Positions 54,553-63,226 of a stretch of 64,000 nucleotides of DNA are shown here, one piece after another. Within the stretch, counting starts at the first letter, position 1, and the number at the start of each line of letters is the position of its first letter. The notes beneath the pieces were generated by a model. The model worked only from the letters and a program-made list of their open reading frames with translations, searched no databases and had not been told where the DNA came from. The DNA lies in contig NZ_JAAARM010000004.1 of assembly GCF_009908285.1 (NCBI RefSeq), forward strand, positions 186,001 through 250,000. Reading direction: 5' to 3'. This DNA is from Pseudomonas sp. Fl4BN1 (GTDB lineage: Bacteria > Pseudomonadota > Gammaproteobacteria > Pseudomonadales > Pseudomonadaceae). A program made the translations under genes and the position numbers.

Positions 54553-54612
54553 ACCGCCCCGACAGGGCGGCCATGGGCAAACCCGGCTCGTGATGGGGGG
54601 CGATCACGAGCC
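54553..54612 (-). terminator. Two hairpins after the 1190-residue glycosyltransferase gene
   Basis: GGCTCGTGAT and ATCACGAGCC form a perfect 10-bp stem (54585-54612) just after the stop. CCGCCC and GGGCGG form a second small stem (54554-54570) further on. Neither has a clear T-run, so termination may be partial or Rho-assisted. Confidence 0.5.
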
Positions 54613-54621
54613 CTGGGCCGA

Positions 54622-57600
54622 TCAATCCGGCAACCAGCCCCACAGCCAGTGCCGCAGGTTGTCGTTGCGCAGCATGAAGTCACGACGCACCGCCTCGCGC
54701 AGCTCATCCCCCATGCGATAGCTCGCAGCCGGGTCGGACAGGTGCATGCGGATCGCCTGCAACCATTCTTCAGTGCTGTTGCTGCGGACCTTGGTGCACG
54801 GCAGGAAACCGCGATAGGCCTCGGTATCGGTGCAGATCACCGGGTAACCGCAGGCCCCATATTCCAAGAGCCGCAGGTTGCTCTTGCAGTCGTTGAAGAT
54901 ATGGAACTCCAGGGGCGCCAGCGCCAGATCCAGGTTCAGGCTGGCCAGCTTGAACGGATAACTCTGCAGGTTGGTCACCGAATGAAACTCATGTACGTAG
55001 GGACGCAAGGCATCGGGGCACATGCCGAAGAACACCCACTCGACCTCACTGGCCAGCTCGCGCACTACCTCGGCGATGATCTCCAAGTCTCCGGTATGGC
55101 TGGTGCCTCCGCCCCATCCCACCCTGGGCTTGCTGGAGGTGCCACGGCGACTGGTCAAGTTCGCCCAAGGCTCCAGCGCCAGCATGTTAGGCACCACGCG
55201 AATGTCACTGTGCATACTCGACAAGGCATCGGCCAGAGGCTGGGTGGTCACCACCACGCGATCACACAGGGCTATCCCCTCGCGCAGCATCTGCTCGGTG
55301 TTCACCGGCTTGTTACGGGCGTGAGTGTTTTTCTTCGGCGCACTGACGATGTAGTCATCGAGCTCGAAGACCCGCAACGCGCTGGAGTACTTTTTCATGC
55401 GCAGAATATCGGCAGCCGCACCATCGCTGTATCGGCACTGCAAGATAATGGTATCGGGGGACAGGCGCTCGATCTCTGCCGTGGACGGCGATTCGTAGGC
55501 CACTCGGGCAATCACCCGGCCGGCCTGCTCAAGCGCACTCAAGGGCCCCGTCACCCGGTAATGCCCGACCGCAGAGCTGTTGACCGGCAAGCCAAGGATC
55601 AACGGCAAGGCGCGACTGCAGAACGGATTCCAGTTGTTGCGCAGAGAGGGCTCCAGACTGAAGCTGGAGTACCCCAGGCTCAGGGCGGGGTTGTAGGCTG
55701 GATCGCGAGCGATCTTCGGCATCCACTGGCGGTAGAAACTCTCCTGCTCAGCCTCCAGCGCCTGTTGCTGGCCAAGCTTCTCGCAGACCGCTGCCGCTGG
55801 CGTCAACATCAAGGTCGCGTGAGGCGTCCAGACCACCAGATAGCCGTTACTGTCGACCCGCAGACACAAGTCGGACTCCCCCAGGTCGGCACTGGAGAAG
55901 CGCTCATCCAGACCACCGAGGCTGTCGAAAACCTCCTTGCGCACCATCAGGCAATCGCCACTGACCGAACTCCAGTTCTGCACCACCTGCAGCCGCTGCA
56001 TGTAGCCGCGAGCCCCCATCGCCTCGCCGACAAAAGGCGAACCCACCGGCCCCGCCATACCCAACACCTGCCCGGCGTGAAGGATCGAACTGTCGGTAGC
56101 CAGAATCCGTGCACCAACCACCCCCACCTCCGGACGCTGGGCTTGATTGAGCAACTCGTCCAGCCAGTCAGCGGTACAGATCAACGCACGAGGATTGAGC
56201 AGCAACAGATAGTCACCACGGGCCTGCAACGCAGCGCGGTTGATGAGCACCATCTTGTTGATCAGCCCAGCACCCGGCAACACCCGCAGCATCGCCCCAC
56301 CCAACTGCGCCATGGCCGCCAGCCAATCAGCCATGGCCGGATCTCGGCTGCCGGCATCCACCAGCAGAATCTCGTAGTGGTTGTAGGCCGTTTGCTCAAT
56401 CAGGCTTTCAACGCAGCGTTGCAGTGCCGGCAACGAATCCCCACACGGGACAATGATCGACACCAGCGGCCGCCCCTCATGCAGGTAGTCGATACGGTTG
56501 AGCAACGGCAAATCATCGTGCCGAATCCGCTGCCCCACGCCGATGCGCTGCAGATGCGCGGCTACCAGCCCTTCGCTGGCCTCGATCACCTGTGACCGCG
56601 ACAGCCACTGGGCGAAGCTGAACTCGGACTCCACCTGAATATCGGCAATATGCTCGATGGTCTGCGGGCCCGCCCCCTCCACCAGGCGCCACAGCAGATC
56701 CTGGGGAGCCAGCTCGCCTCGGGCCGGGTCGAACCCACCCTCGGCCATGAAGCGCTCGCGGGAAAAGGCCAGGACTCGACCGACATAGGGGTAGGCCCGC
56801 ATCAGGTCGAGATTGAAGTCGGGCTTGAACACCGGCTCCGACGACTCCCCGTCCAGCAGCGCACCTTCATCGCTGTAGGCGCAGAGCATAAGCGGGGTAT
56901 TGGCAATCCGTTCAGCGAGCACCAGCAGCGCCGACTCCGGCAGACGGTCGCCGGCCTGCAGCAGATAGAACCAGTCACAACCTTCCAACTGAGGCACCAG
57001 CTCATTGAGCTGCTGCACCCAGTCGGCTCTCAATGGCTGACGCAAGACCCGCTCCCCCGCCTCACACTCGGAGGCGGAAAGCACCAGCACTGCTGCGGGC
57101 TCATACAACTGCCCTGCAAGACTGCGCAGGGTCCGCGCAAGCGCCTCGCCATCACCCTCGAAGTCGATGACCACCGGCACGATCTGCGCCTTGGATGGCC
57201 AACTGTCGATGCGTTGCGGCATCAACCGCTGCTCCACTGCCGAGAACTTGCGTACCGACAGCCATTCCCGATAGAAGTCCTCATAACTGACGCTCTCACC
57301 GCCAACCCGCCCATCCACCACGGTACTGCGGTTGCCCAACACCCGGGTCACGCACAGCTCTTGCCAGTGACGCGGCTGCTCGGCAACCTTCGACAAGTCG
57401 ACAAACCGCACCCAGCCCGAAGCCGGCGCCGCTTCGCCACTGCGTGCTGCCAGCATCTGCACCAGCCATCCCCACTCATTCCTGGCGCTCTTGAGCATTT
57501 CCGGGGTGCCACTGAGGCGCTCCGGGTAAAGGCGCTCGCAACTCAGCACCGTAGTCTGGGCCGCCAGATTGCCGCGCCGCATCAGGCAGATGAACAGGGC

Positions 57601-58194
57601 AAAATCCAACAGGGCAACAAAACCCGCTCCCTCCTGGATCAACGCCGGCAACAGCTCCAGCACGTCGGCACGACGCATCAGCGCCGAACTGAAGTTGCCA
57701 AGGAAGTTACGTGGCGTGCTCTCGAAGATCGCCAGCATGTCGTCGCCCTTGAGCACCACGTCACCCTGGGTAAAACGGCAGTTGTCGACCCGCGACGGCA
57801 GGATGAAATTCCCCGCATCACTGAACACTCGCAGGGCACACACCAGATTGACTTCGGGATGCTCGATCAGCAGCGGAGCCTGCGAGGCAATGCTCGGAGC
57901 AAACAGCCGATCATCGTCGCACAGCACCTTGATCAACTCGCCACGGGCCTCTTCAACACAGCGCGAGATATTCTTCTGCAGCCCCAGGCGCTGCGGATTG
58001 CGCAGGTAACGCAGCGGGTGCGCGGGTTCGGCAATGCCGTCGACGATCCGTTGGATCTCATCGCTGGCACTGTCGTCGCAAACGACGATTTCCAGGGGAC
58101 GGTAGGTCTGGGCCAAGGCACTTTCCAGGGCCTGGCTGAAGAAACGCGGGTTGAAGGCAGGGATGACGATACTGACTAAAGGGGCTTGGTTCAC
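54622..58194 (-). CDS. Giant four-domain glycosyltransferase (FgtA/Fgt1-like)
   Basis: The 1190-residue protein has four modules. A GT2 domain (about 1-280) begins PLVSIVIPAFN with intact D93-D95. A GT2-like domain (about 335-560) is degenerate (LLQAGD). A third domain (about 575-830, RPLVSIIVP) has its DxD position replaced by N667-P-R. A C-terminal GT4-like domain (about 860-1190) has RVGWGGGTSHTGD and LRLLEYGACGYPVICTD. PA1091/FgtA of P. aeruginosa occupies the same flgL-fliC position and is needed for flagellin glycosylation, so this enzyme very probably builds the flagellin glycan. The start is GTG 58194. Confidence 0.9.
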   Translation of the reverse strand: MNQAPLVSIVIPAFNPRFFSQALESALAQTYRPLEIVVCDDSASDEIQRIVDGIAEPAHPLRYLRNPQRLGLQKNISRCVEEARGELIKVLCDDDRLFAPSIASQAPLLIEHPEVNLVCALRVFSDAGNFILPSRVDNCRFTQGDVVLKGDDMLAIFESTPRNFLGNFSSALMRRADVLELLPALIQEGAGFVALLDFALFICLMRRGNLAAQTTVLSCERLYPERLSGTPEMLKSARNEWGWLVQMLAARSGEAAPASGWVRFVDLSKVAEQPRHWQELCVTRVLGNRSTVVDGRVGGESVSYEDFYREWLSVRKFSAVEQRLMPQRIDSWPSKAQIVPVVIDFEGDGEALARTLRSLAGQLYEPAAVLVLSASECEAGERVLRQPLRADWVQQLNELVPQLEGCDWFYLLQAGDRLPESALLVLAERIANTPLMLCAYSDEGALLDGESSEPVFKPDFNLDLMRAYPYVGRVLAFSRERFMAEGGFDPARGELAPQDLLWRLVEGAGPQTIEHIADIQVESEFSFAQWLSRSQVIEASEGLVAAHLQRIGVGQRIRHDDLPLLNRIDYLHEGRPLVSIIVPCGDSLPALQRCVESLIEQTAYNHYEILLVDAGSRDPAMADWLAAMAQLGGAMLRVLPGAGLINKMVLINRAALQARGDYLLLLNPRALICTADWLDELLNQAQRPEVGVVGARILATDSSILHAGQVLGMAGPVGSPFVGEAMGARGYMQRLQVVQNWSSVSGDCLMVRKEVFDSLGGLDERFSSADLGESDLCLRVDSNGYLVVWTPHATLMLTPAAAVCEKLGQQQALEAEQESFYRQWMPKIARDPAYNPALSLGYSSFSLEPSLRNNWNPFCSRALPLILGLPVNSSAVGHYRVTGPLSALEQAGRVIARVAYESPSTAEIERLSPDTIILQCRYSDGAAADILRMKKYSSALRVFELDDYIVSAPKKNTHARNKPVNTEQMLREGIALCDRVVVTTQPLADALSSMHSDIRVVPNMLALEPWANLTSRRGTSSKPRVGWGGGTSHTGDLEIIAEVVRELASEVEWVFFGMCPDALRPYVHEFHSVTNLQSYPFKLASLNLDLALAPLEFHIFNDCKSNLRLLEYGACGYPVICTDTEAYRGFLPCTKVRSNSTEEWLQAIRMHLSDPAASYRMGDELREAVRRDFMLRNDNLRHWLWGWLPD

Positions 58195-58281
58195 GGCGGG
58201 GAACTCTCGAGCGGCGAGCCCCGGCCGATGCGACCAGGGCTGCAGGACCGCTTAAAAAAGACGGCTGACGGCTCGACGGTC

Positions 58282-58311
58282 ATGGCGTTCGAGCCGGAGC
58301 TCGAACGCCAT
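58282..58311 (-). terminator. Perfect 13-bp inverted repeat after flgL
   Basis: ATGGCGTTCGAGC and GCTCGAACGCCAT flank a four-base spacer, beginning seven bases after the flgL stop codon. A TTTTTT run follows 21 bases further downstream on the minus strand. It marks the boundary between the flg operon and the glycosylation island. Confidence 0.6.
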
Positions 58312-58315
58312 GTGC

Positions 58316-59884
58316 TTAGACCTTGTTGAACAGGCCGAGCTGGGTGATCTTGCTGAAGGCCAACTGCGAGGCCTGCAACATGGTCTGCTGCAGGGTCAGA
58401 CGGGTCATGACTTCGGCCGGATCGGAATCACTGATGGAAGAACGGGTGGTGACGTTGGCTGCCGCCAGACTTTCGTTGATTTCGTTCTGGGTAGCCAAAG
58501 CCGAACCACGACCACCGATAGAGCTGATGCCGATGGACAGTTGATCAACACCACTGGCCAGGTTGGCCATCCCCGAAGCAAGGTCGGCCAACTGCTTCTG
58601 AGTCGCCAGGGCATTACCGTCAGTCGGTACGTTCAACGCGCTTTTCAACTGACTCACGGTGTCCAGGACGTTCTGGGTTTCGTGGGTGTTAACCGCCACG
58701 CTGAACTGGTCGTTGGCGGCCGGCGAAGGAGCGCCCGTCAGGGTGAAGCTCACGCCTGCCGCAGTGGCGACATTGCCCGGACCTACAACACCCGAAGACA
58801 CCGGCTTGCTGTCTGCCGTCAGCGGCGCGGCATACAGATCGAAGTTGGTGGCGCTGGTGAACTTGAGCACTGCAGAGCCACTCGGGAACGTCGAGTTGTA
58901 GGCCACCGAATCAGTCACGCTGGCGGCTGAGACCTGAGTCATGCTCGGGTTGCCCGGAGAACGCGCAACGTTGAAGGTGTCCGGCTTCGAGGCCAAGGTG
59001 AAGCTGTGCCCCGGCAACACCGCGTTGGCGACATCGCCGGACTGAAGATTGATGTTCAGGTTCAGATCGACACCACGGAAACTCACCGTCTGATTCGGCG
59101 AAGTACCGACCACGCCGCCCTTGCTAGCCTCGGCGGTCACATCGTTGCCGCTGCCATCGAGGATCTTCAACTGGGTGCCGCTGACGAACGACACGGTATA
59201 AGGCTCGCCACCGCGGAACTGGCTGTTGTAGGTGCCGCTGTTGGTCATCTGCCCATTGGACAGGGAAACCCGTCCATCATCCACCGCCGGCGAGGTCATG
59301 GTGACCTGGCTACGACTGGTGTTGAGCGCCTGCTGGAACACATCCCAACCGGTGCTGTTGGCAGCCATCATCATGGTATCGCCCACCGGCAGCTTCAGGC
59401 TGCTCTGGTCACCGTTGTAACTGTAGGTGCCATCGGAGTTGCGACTGAACGGCGGAACGTCGTCCTTGGAACCACCAAAGAGGTACTTGCCGTTTTCGTC
59501 CTGAGAGTTCATCAGGCTCATCAGTTGCTCTTCGATCTGCCCCAGCTCAGAAGCATTGGCCTGCCGGTCGGCATCGGTGTAACCGGCGCTGCCGGCACCG
59601 GTGGCCAGTTGCTTGGCCCGGTCCAGGACGTTGTTGATGCTGGTCATCACCGACTCGGCCTGGCCCAGAGACGCCTTGATCGAGTTGCTGTTGGCCTTGT
59701 ACTGATCAAGCAGGGAGGCCTGCTGGCCCAATTGCAGCAGACGGGCAGCACCCACCGGGTCGTCGGCGGCGGTCTTGACCCGGACCAGGCTGCTGGACTC
59801 TTCGCCGCTCTTGATGGCGTTGGAGAAGTTCTTCTGATAGTTGGCAGCCGAAGTCTCGTAAAACTGGGCGGTGGAAATGCGCAT
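58316..59884 (-). CDS. flgL: Flagellar hook-filament junction protein FlgL (HAP3)
   Basis: The 522-residue protein has the conserved flagellin-like N-terminus (MRISTAQFYETSAANYQKN) and C-terminus (TRLTLQQTMLQASQLAFSKITQLGLFN). It is much longer than enteric FlgL (about 317 residues). The extra sequence is a Ser/Thr/Gly-rich centre (about 170-400) expected to form outer domains. It starts 13 bases after flgK. Confidence 0.95.
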   Translation of the reverse strand: MRISTAQFYETSAANYQKNFSNAIKSGEESSSLVRVKTAADDPVGAARLLQLGQQASLLDQYKANSNSIKASLGQAESVMTSINNVLDRAKQLATGAGSAGYTDADRQANASELGQIEEQLMSLMNSQDENGKYLFGGSKDDVPPFSRNSDGTYSYNGDQSSLKLPVGDTMMMAANSTGWDVFQQALNTSRSQVTMTSPAVDDGRVSLSNGQMTNSGTYNSQFRGGEPYTVSFVSGTQLKILDGSGNDVTAEASKGGVVGTSPNQTVSFRGVDLNLNINLQSGDVANAVLPGHSFTLASKPDTFNVARSPGNPSMTQVSAASVTDSVAYNSTFPSGSAVLKFTSATNFDLYAAPLTADSKPVSSGVVGPGNVATAAGVSFTLTGAPSPAANDQFSVAVNTHETQNVLDTVSQLKSALNVPTDGNALATQKQLADLASGMANLASGVDQLSIGISSIGGRGSALATQNEINESLAAANVTTRSSISDSDPAEVMTRLTLQQTMLQASQLAFSKITQLGLFNKV

Positions 59885-59897
59885 GGGCTACGACTCC

Positions 59898-61949
59898 TTA
59901 AAGGCTGTTGATCAGCGTGCTGAAGGTTTCCTGCGCAGCCTTGATGATCTGCGAAGACGCGGTGTAGTACTGCTGGAACTTGACCAGGTTGCCGGTCTCA
60001 TCATCCAGGTTGACGCCGGACAGCGAGTCCCGGGCGCCCTTGGCGTTGGCCAGGATGGAACCGTTGGCAGCACTGTCGAGCTTGGCCTGGCTGGCCTTGG
60101 CGCCGACGTTCTCGATCAGCTTGCCATAGGCATCCACCAGCGTGATGCCCTTGCTCGGCGAACTGGTGTCCACGGTCTGCTTGGTCTGCAGACCCGACAG
60201 CGCCAGGCCGTTGCGGTTATCGGAAGAACCGGCGCCATTCACCGAAATGTTCATGTTGTCGCCGTCATTGGGCGAACCGGCAACGGTCATCTGCACCGTG
60301 AAGGTCTTGGTCACGGGTGGCGTGCCACCGTCAGTGATCGGGTTGCCGCTGGCATCGAGCATCTTGACCTGCAGGTTCAAGACATTGCTCTGCCCCGGCA
60401 CGATAGAGCCGCTGCCCATCTTGACGCCCTTGGCGTCGAAGTAATCGTAGGTCTGGCTGCCGCCGGACGCCGCATTGAACACCACCTTGACCGGGCCGGA
60501 GTTCTTGAGCGCCGTCTGCATCTCAAGCTTGCTGGCGGCGTTGTAGTTGTCGATCGGCACCGCCAGGGAGGGTTGCGCAGAGATGCTTAGGGAGCTTTTG
60601 ACCCCCGCACCGATCTCGGCTTTCAACGGTGCAGCCAAAGCCAGGCGCTTGGCGTCGGTCATTTCCGTCTGGATGGTGGCTGCGGCATTGCGGGTCGGGA
60701 TGACCTTGAAGCTGTCACCAGCGGCCACCGTACCATTGAGATTCAGCGAGAAGCCGTCGATCACTGGCGCCGGGCTGGTCGTGGTGCTGAAGGTGCCCAT
60801 GTCCTTGCCGTCGGAGCGCTTGACGCTGTAATCCGTGGCACTGCTGAAGGTCACGGTGTAGTCGCCGGTGCTCAGCTTGCCGGTGTCCTTGATGGTCACA
60901 TCGAAGTTGCCCGAGCCCGCGCTGTTGGCGGTGCCGGCCATACTGCGCTGACCGATCATCCGCAGGCTGTTGATGTCGTTGAACAGGTTGCCGCCGAAGT
61001 CGCCGTTCTTGTCGATGCCCTGGGCCATCTGGCTGTTCATCTGGTCGGCAACCACCAAGGCCACGCGCCCCAGTTCATTCATTGCCGGGTCCAGCACTTC
61101 ACTGCGATAGCGCAACAGACCACCGATCTCGCCACCGGTGGTGACGTTGGTGATGTCCACGGTGCTGGTGCCACGATTGAGCTGCAGCATGGAGCGGGTC
61201 GGGTCGTTCTTGCCCTGCACCACTTCCAGGGAGTTGGCGGAGTTGCCCATCACCAGCGGCTGGCCACTGCCCAGGTACAGGTCGAGGCTGGAACCACGCT
61301 CCGACACCTGAACGCCGATAAAGGTCGAAATCTGGCGCACGGTTTCGTTACGGGCGTCCAACAGGTCGTTGGGCATGCCGTTGCCATTGGTCGACAGCTC
61401 GGAAATCTTCTGGTTGAGCTGGGCGACGGTATTGGCCAGCTTGTTGACCTGGTCGGCCATGCTCCCCAGGTTGCCGTTGATGTTGCTGTTCTGTTCGTTG
61501 AGCTGGCTGGACACCGAGTTGAAACGGTTGCTCAAGGCCTGGGTGTCGCTGAGCAGCAACTGCCGGGAGGCCTCATCGGTAGGCTTCGCGTTGAGGTTCT
61601 GCACCGAGGCGAAGAACTTGGTCAGGGCGCCGTTCATGCCGGTACCGTTGTCCGACAGCAACTGGTCGATCGGGCTGATCTGGCCCTGGTAGGCAGCGAC
61701 GTCACTGTTCAGGGACGTGGCGGTACGCAACTGGGCATCGAGGAAGCTGTTGTACACCCGGCGCACGTCAGCCAGGGTGGTACCGGTGCCGATGAAGACG
61801 TTGCCGAACTGATTCGAGGCCTTGGTGCCCTGCACGGTCTGCTGGCGCGAGTACCCGGCGGTGTCGGCGTTGGCGATGTTGTTACCCGTGGTCATCAACG
61901 ACGTTTGGCTGGCGGCCAGCCCGGACATCCCGATATTGAGCAAACTCAT
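59898..61949 (-). CDS. flgK: Flagellar hook-filament junction protein FlgK (HAP1)
   Basis: The 683-residue protein starts SLLNIGMSGLAASQTSLMTT with the NIANADTAGYSRQ rod/hook-family motif and ends with the helical NLVKFQQYYTASSQIIKAAQ. The central beta-rich insert is large. It joins hook to filament together with FlgL. It starts ten bases after flgJ. Confidence 0.96.
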   Translation of the reverse strand: MSLLNIGMSGLAASQTSLMTTGNNIANADTAGYSRQQTVQGTKASNQFGNVFIGTGTTLADVRRVYNSFLDAQLRTATSLNSDVAAYQGQISPIDQLLSDNGTGMNGALTKFFASVQNLNAKPTDEASRQLLLSDTQALSNRFNSVSSQLNEQNSNINGNLGSMADQVNKLANTVAQLNQKISELSTNGNGMPNDLLDARNETVRQISTFIGVQVSERGSSLDLYLGSGQPLVMGNSANSLEVVQGKNDPTRSMLQLNRGTSTVDITNVTTGGEIGGLLRYRSEVLDPAMNELGRVALVVADQMNSQMAQGIDKNGDFGGNLFNDINSLRMIGQRSMAGTANSAGSGNFDVTIKDTGKLSTGDYTVTFSSATDYSVKRSDGKDMGTFSTTTSPAPVIDGFSLNLNGTVAAGDSFKVIPTRNAAATIQTEMTDAKRLALAAPLKAEIGAGVKSSLSISAQPSLAVPIDNYNAASKLEMQTALKNSGPVKVVFNAASGGSQTYDYFDAKGVKMGSGSIVPGQSNVLNLQVKMLDASGNPITDGGTPPVTKTFTVQMTVAGSPNDGDNMNISVNGAGSSDNRNGLALSGLQTKQTVDTSSPSKGITLVDAYGKLIENVGAKASQAKLDSAANGSILANAKGARDSLSGVNLDDETGNLVKFQQYYTASSQIIKAAQETFSTLINSL

Positions 61950-61959
61950 GATTCAGACC

Positions 61960-63225
61960 TTATAAATTCGTGGAAACGCCCGCCGCAGCGTAGTTCTGGT
62001 AACTCTTCATCTGCTTGGCTATCTGCGAAATCTTGCTTGCGTAGTCCGGGTCGGTTGCATACCCAGCTTTTTGCAACTCGCGAACAAACTGTTCTGGTTT
62101 ATCGGCCGCCTTCAACACTTCTTGATAGCGATTGTTGCTCTGCAACAAGGTCACCAGATCGTGGAAGCTGTCCTGGTAGGAATCGTAGGAACGGAACGCC
62201 GCCGTCTCCTTGACCATCTCGCCATTTCTGAACTCGCTGGTGATCGCTCGAGCCTGGGCACCCTGCCAACTGCTGCCAGCCTTGATGCCGAACAGATTGT
62301 GACTGCTGCTGCCGTCCTGCTGGCGCATCACCGATTTGCCCCAGCCGGTTTCCAGTGCGGCCTGAGCTACCAGGTAGCGCGGGTCGACGCCGATTCGCTG
62401 GGCTGCCTGCTGCGCCATCGGCAGCATGGTGGCAACAAAATCATCAGAGGAGCTGAAGGCACGCTTGGCCGGTGCCAGCGGTGGCTGAGCCATCGCCCGG
62501 CCGTAAACCCGCATCTTGCCCTGGGCTGCGGCATATCCCTGGTTGACCCGCCATTCACCACGCAACACCGCATCGGCGGCGGCCGTGGTACGCGTCGGCG
62601 CGACATTCTGGGTAGCGGCGTCAGCCACCCCGCCAGCCGAAGGCACGATACCGCTCAACAGCCGATCGGTAAGTTTGCTTGGCAACGACAAGCGTCGCTG
62701 GTTGAGCAAAGCCATGTCGTTATGCGCCACGCTAGTACGCAACGGATCCTGGGCACGGGAAGCCCACATTGGCCGCTGGCCATTGACCCGGCTCAACGGA
62801 CCATTCTGGGCAGTGGTGCCGGCAGCAATCGGGGTCGGCGTGGCGACCGGTGCCGCCGCATGCGTTGCAGCACCCGGGTGAACCGGCTTGTTCTTCATCA
62901 TCTGGCGCATCAGCACGTTGGCCAGGCCAATGCCGCCGCCCTCGCGCGACAGGGAAACCGCCAACTGCTGGTCGTACATGTCCTGGTATTGCTTGGTCGC
63001 CGGGGTATTGAGCGGGTTGTCCTGGCCCACCACGTCGGTGGCCTTGCGCATGGACTTGAGCATTTCGTTGAGAAACAGCGACTCGAACTCCTGCGCCACC
63101 TTGCGTACGTTGGCCTCGCCATCCTTGTCACCGACCTTGAGCTGCTGCAGGCGGTTGAGGTCGGAGTAGGACCCGGAGTCTGCGCTACCGATCAATCCGC
63201 TCTTACGTATATCCATGGCCGTCAC
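61960..63225 (-). CDS. flgJ: Rod-cap and peptidoglycan hydrolase FlgJ
   Basis: The 421-residue dual-domain protein has an N-terminal rod-scaffold domain (about 25-105, KVAQEFESLFLNEMLKSMRKA). A proline/alanine-rich middle (about 110-250) follows, then a C-terminal glucosaminidase domain (about 260-410, VAQAALETGWGKS and HNLFGIKAG). It caps the growing rod and opens the murein layer. It starts one base after flgI. Confidence 0.96.
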   Translation of the reverse strand: MTAMDIRKSGLIGSADSGSYSDLNRLQQLKVGDKDGEANVRKVAQEFESLFLNEMLKSMRKATDVVGQDNPLNTPATKQYQDMYDQQLAVSLSREGGGIGLANVLMRQMMKNKPVHPGAATHAAAPVATPTPIAAGTTAQNGPLSRVNGQRPMWASRAQDPLRTSVAHNDMALLNQRRLSLPSKLTDRLLSGIVPSAGGVADAATQNVAPTRTTAAADAVLRGEWRVNQGYAAAQGKMRVYGRAMAQPPLAPAKRAFSSSDDFVATMLPMAQQAAQRIGVDPRYLVAQAALETGWGKSVMRQQDGSSSHNLFGIKAGSSWQGAQARAITSEFRNGEMVKETAAFRSYDSYQDSFHDLVTLLQSNNRYQEVLKAADKPEQFVRELQKAGYATDPDYASKISQIAKQMKSYQNYAAAGVSTNL

Positions 63226-63226
63226 C

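Noticed and set aside
54352..56595. 747-codon open frame on the plus strand
   Set aside because: It lies antisense to the giant glycosyltransferase; composition (His/Gln/Arg-rich, no domain) is what high-GC third positions give on the opposite strand.
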